A stretch of 22,835 bases of DNA, taken from Desulfatirhabdium sp040755275 (GTDB lineage: Bacteria; Desulfobacterota; Desulfobacteria; Desulfobacterales; Desulfatirhabdiaceae). The translations under genes were made by a program, and so were the position numbers. Below, one piece after another: positions 20,965-22,835 of the stretch (within the stretch, counting starts at the first letter, position 1; every line of letters begins with the position of its first letter). The DNA lies in NCBI GenBank assembly GCA_040755275.1, contig JBFMBE010000041.1, forward strand, positions 1-22,835, read 5' to 3'. The notes beneath the pieces were generated by a model that worked only from the letters and a program-made list of their open reading frames with translations, did no database searches and was not told the origin of the DNA.

Positions 20965-22677
20965 ATGAACCAGGATTTGCGCAGAAAATTGAACCGGATC
21001 ACCGACATCCTTTGGGCCGGCGGTGTGACCAATCCGGTGACCTATATCGAGCAGATTTCGTATCTGATTTACCTCAAGCTGCTCGACGAGGAGGAATCCA
21101 GCCGCGAACTTAAAGAGCGGCTCATGGGCAAACAGACCAACGGTAACGGCAAACGGCTCTACCCGAAACAGGCCGAGCGTTTCCGCTGGTCCAAGTGGCG
21201 TTTCAAGAGCGGCACGGAGCTTCGCGACTTCGTGCGCGATCACGTTTTTCCCTATATGGCTTCGCTGGTGAAGGAGGAGCCGCAGATCGCCGAGTATTTC
21301 CGCGACGCCGTACTTGAGGTCGTTGACCCCAATGTGCTCAAGCAAGTGGTGGACGAGATCGACGGGATCGACTTCGCCAAGCTCGGCACCGACGTGAAGG
21401 GCGACATCTTCGAGTACATGCTGACCCACCTGGGGCAGTCCGCTCTGAACGGTCAATTTCGAACGCCCCGCCAGATCCGAACCATGATGGTCGAGATGGT
21501 GGACCCCAACCTTGGGGACACGATCTATGACCCGGCTTGCGGTACCGGCGGCTTCCTCATCGATGCCGTCGAGTACATCCTGGCCAGATACTCGACCGAG
21601 CCTCAGGAAGTACCCATCTACGGCGAGGAGTGGCTGGAAAAGCGTGGCCAGTCCATCGAGGAAGCGAAGAAGGACATCCCGACGTTGCAGACCTACCGAA
21701 AGGGTCCAGGCGAAAAGGTTCCCAACTGGGAGCTTTTGGAGCGGTCCATCTACGGTATCGATGTATCGCGCCAGATGATGCGCATCGCCATGATGAATCT
21801 GGTGCTGCACGGCATCCGTCAGGCCAACGTCAAGCGCGCCAATACGCTTTCCGATATGGGCGGTCTCACTGAGGACGATCTGAACCGCCGCTACAAGGTG
21901 ATCCTTTCCAACCCGCCCTTTGCCGGTGTGCTTCCCAAGGAATCCATCCGCAAGGACCTTCCCACCAACTCCAAAAAGAGCGAGCTGCTTTTTCTGGGCG
22001 TGATGATGGAGGCCCTGGCTCCGGGCGGCCAGTGCGCCGTGGTTGTGCCCGAGGGGCTGCTTTTCGGTTCGACCTCGGCGCACGTGGAGCTACGCCGCAA
22101 GCTGATTGAGGACTTCGACTTGCTGGCCGTGGTTTCCCTGCCTGCCGGGGTGTTCAAGCCCTACGCGGGTGTAAAAACGGGCGTGCTTGTATTCAGAAAA
22201 CCAAAAACCACGGAACACACGGAATACACGGAGAAAAGAAAAAAAGAAATTCAGTGTGGTCCGTGTATTCCGTGGTCTGAAAAAAAAATCTGGTTCTACG
22301 AGGTACGTGCGGACGGTTTCGACCCGGACAAGATTTCCGGCGGTGGACGACCAGAGACCCCGGAACGTAATGACATTCCTGACCTCCTTGCTCAGTGGAA
22401 GGTTTACAAGGATTCCAAGTTCTCGAACCCGCCTGGTGTCGAAGCCGGAACTCTTTTGCCACCCGGAAGCGACGAACCGCGCTGCTGGTGGGCAACCATC
22501 AAGACCGTCGCCGAAAACGATTACAACCTTGCCGCCGGCCGCTACAAGCCGCAGATCGCCGAAAAGGCACCAGATGAAGACCCGGCGCAGCTCATCCGGG
22601 AGACGCTGACCATCGAGCGGGAGATCGCGGAGGGGCTGGAGAAATTGTTGAGAGAAGTGGAGGAAATTGATGATTGA
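20965..22677 (+). CDS. hsdM: Type I DNA methyltransferase M subunit HsdM
   Basis: The 570-residue N6-adenine methyltransferase protects host sites and, with HsdS, forms the recognition core of the restriction complex. ATG 20965 follows AAGGGAG. An N-terminal HsdM helical domain is followed by the SAM-binding DPACGTGGF (189-197) and the catalytic NPPF (316-319), then VVVPEGLLFG and GVFKPYAGVKTGVLVF. Residues about 412-441 are unlike family members and are encoded by the ACGGA-type palindrome at 22207-22276, a clean in-frame insertion between VLVFRK and KIWFYEVRADG. It probably lies in a surface loop and may be tolerated. The last codons overlap another repeat (22666-22698). Confidence 0.93.
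   Translation: MNQDLRRKLNRITDILWAGGVTNPVTYIEQISYLIYLKLLDEEESSRELKERLMGKQTNGNGKRLYPKQAERFRWSKWRFKSGTELRDFVRDHVFPYMASLVKEEPQIAEYFRDAVLEVVDPNVLKQVVDEIDGIDFAKLGTDVKGDIFEYMLTHLGQSALNGQFRTPRQIRTMMVEMVDPNLGDTIYDPACGTGGFLIDAVEYILARYSTEPQEVPIYGEEWLEKRGQSIEEAKKDIPTLQTYRKGPGEKVPNWELLERSIYGIDVSRQMMRIAMMNLVLHGIRQANVKRANTLSDMGGLTEDDLNRRYKVILSNPPFAGVLPKESIRKDLPTNSKKSELLFLGVMMEALAPGGQCAVVVPEGLLFGSTSAHVELRRKLIEDFDLLAVVSLPAGVFKPYAGVKTGVLVFRKPKTTEHTEYTEKRKKEIQCGPCIPWSEKKIWFYEVRADGFDPDKISGGGRPETPERNDIPDLLAQWKVYKDSKFSNPPGVEAGTLLPPGSDEPRCWWATIKTVAENDYNLAAGRYKPQIAEKAPDEDPAQLIRETLTIEREIAEGLEKLLREVEEIDD
22207..22276. repeat. Gene-less ACGGA-type palindrome inside hsdM
   Basis: The left arm (22207-22232) is identical over 26 bases to the left repeat of the GxxExxY unit. 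The right arm (22261-22276) is its inverse, lacking one ACGGAACAC unit. A spacer rich in A, with AGAAAAGAAAAAAAG at its start, separates them. All three codon phases stay compatible with the hsdM frame. Confidence 0.75.
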
Positions 22678-22698
22678 TGATTTAAGATTGATGATTGA
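22666..22698. repeat. ATTGATG 7-bp repeat at the end of hsdM
   Basis: ATTGATGATTGATGATT is followed by TAAG and a third ATTGATGATTGA. It supplies the last hsdM codons (Ile-Asp-Asp-stop) and resembles the repeats upstream of hsdR. Confidence 0.55.
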
Positions 22699-22835
22699 AA
22701 GTCAAGCCTCAATGCCATTGAATTAGCGAACCGGTTTAAATGAAGGGTAAAAGCACATCTTTTGAATCTTATGTTTTCTCGGAAATTTCCTGTTTGGTCT
22801 GACAGGTTCCACGGTTTTTACAAACAGGTCATGTA
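22699..22835. other. Non-coding end of window; no hsdS visible
   Basis: The longest plus-strand frame beginning here (ATG near 22740) stops after about 20 codons. CCTGTTT (22789-22795) and AAACAGG (22822-22828) are a short spaced inverted repeat. No specificity subunit begins before the window ends. Confidence 0.6.

Noticed and set aside
22729..22740. AACCGGTTTAAA as a third activator site
   Set aside because: It shares only a half-site with the palindrome at 17674 and has no promoter near it.

Overview
The window reads as a chromosome segment of an anaerobic, probably sulfate-reducing Desulfobacterota bacterium. The main clues are a Ni-CO dehydrogenase module (CooS, CooF and an FAD/NAD oxidoreductase), an AspRS with non-discriminating-type residues, a MurU-AmgK fusion, and dense intergenic repeats. 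The taxonomic call is an inference from gene content; no marker gene was compared.

Positions 1-15775 are mostly core genes. On the minus strand, plsB is followed by a fused sugar-1-phosphate nucleotidyltransferase/kinase. On the plus strand come a small membrane protein and glpK, so the enzyme that makes glycerol-3-phosphate lies close to the one that acylates it. Next, on the minus strand, is the CO-oxidation cluster in transcriptional order FNOR, cooF, cooS. Then hisS, aspS and tRNA-Asn(GTT) lie on the plus strand, followed by a small gamma-glutamylcyclotransferase-like gene. This half carries a family of about 315-bp elements with 20-bp terminal inverted repeats. There are two complete copies in opposite orientation around cooF-cooS, one end at the window edge, and one lone terminus upstream of plsB.

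Positions 15780-22677 are an accessory defence locus on the plus strand. A small excisionase-type helix-turn-helix gene overlaps a sigma54 activator whose N-terminal domain resembles the CARF-type sensor of RtcR. Just downstream lie two tandem palindromes 21 bp apart, a possible IHF site, and a near-perfect -24/-12 sigma54 promoter. That promoter points into a short staphylococcal-nuclease-like gene, hsdR, a GxxExxY gene and hsdM. The layout predicts a type I restriction-modification operon induced by a ligand-sensing RtcR-like activator. The activator has one in-frame TAA inside its AAA+ domain while the rest of its frame is intact, so in this genome the switch looks recently broken (or the base is a sequence error).

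The GxxExxY gene sits between hsdR and hsdM as a neat unit bounded by about 28-bp inverted repeats. The same repeat occurs without the gene, as a palindrome inserted in frame inside hsdM. This suggests a mobile pair of palindrome and nuclease comparable to REP sequences and their RAYT proteins. No hsdS is seen before the window ends.
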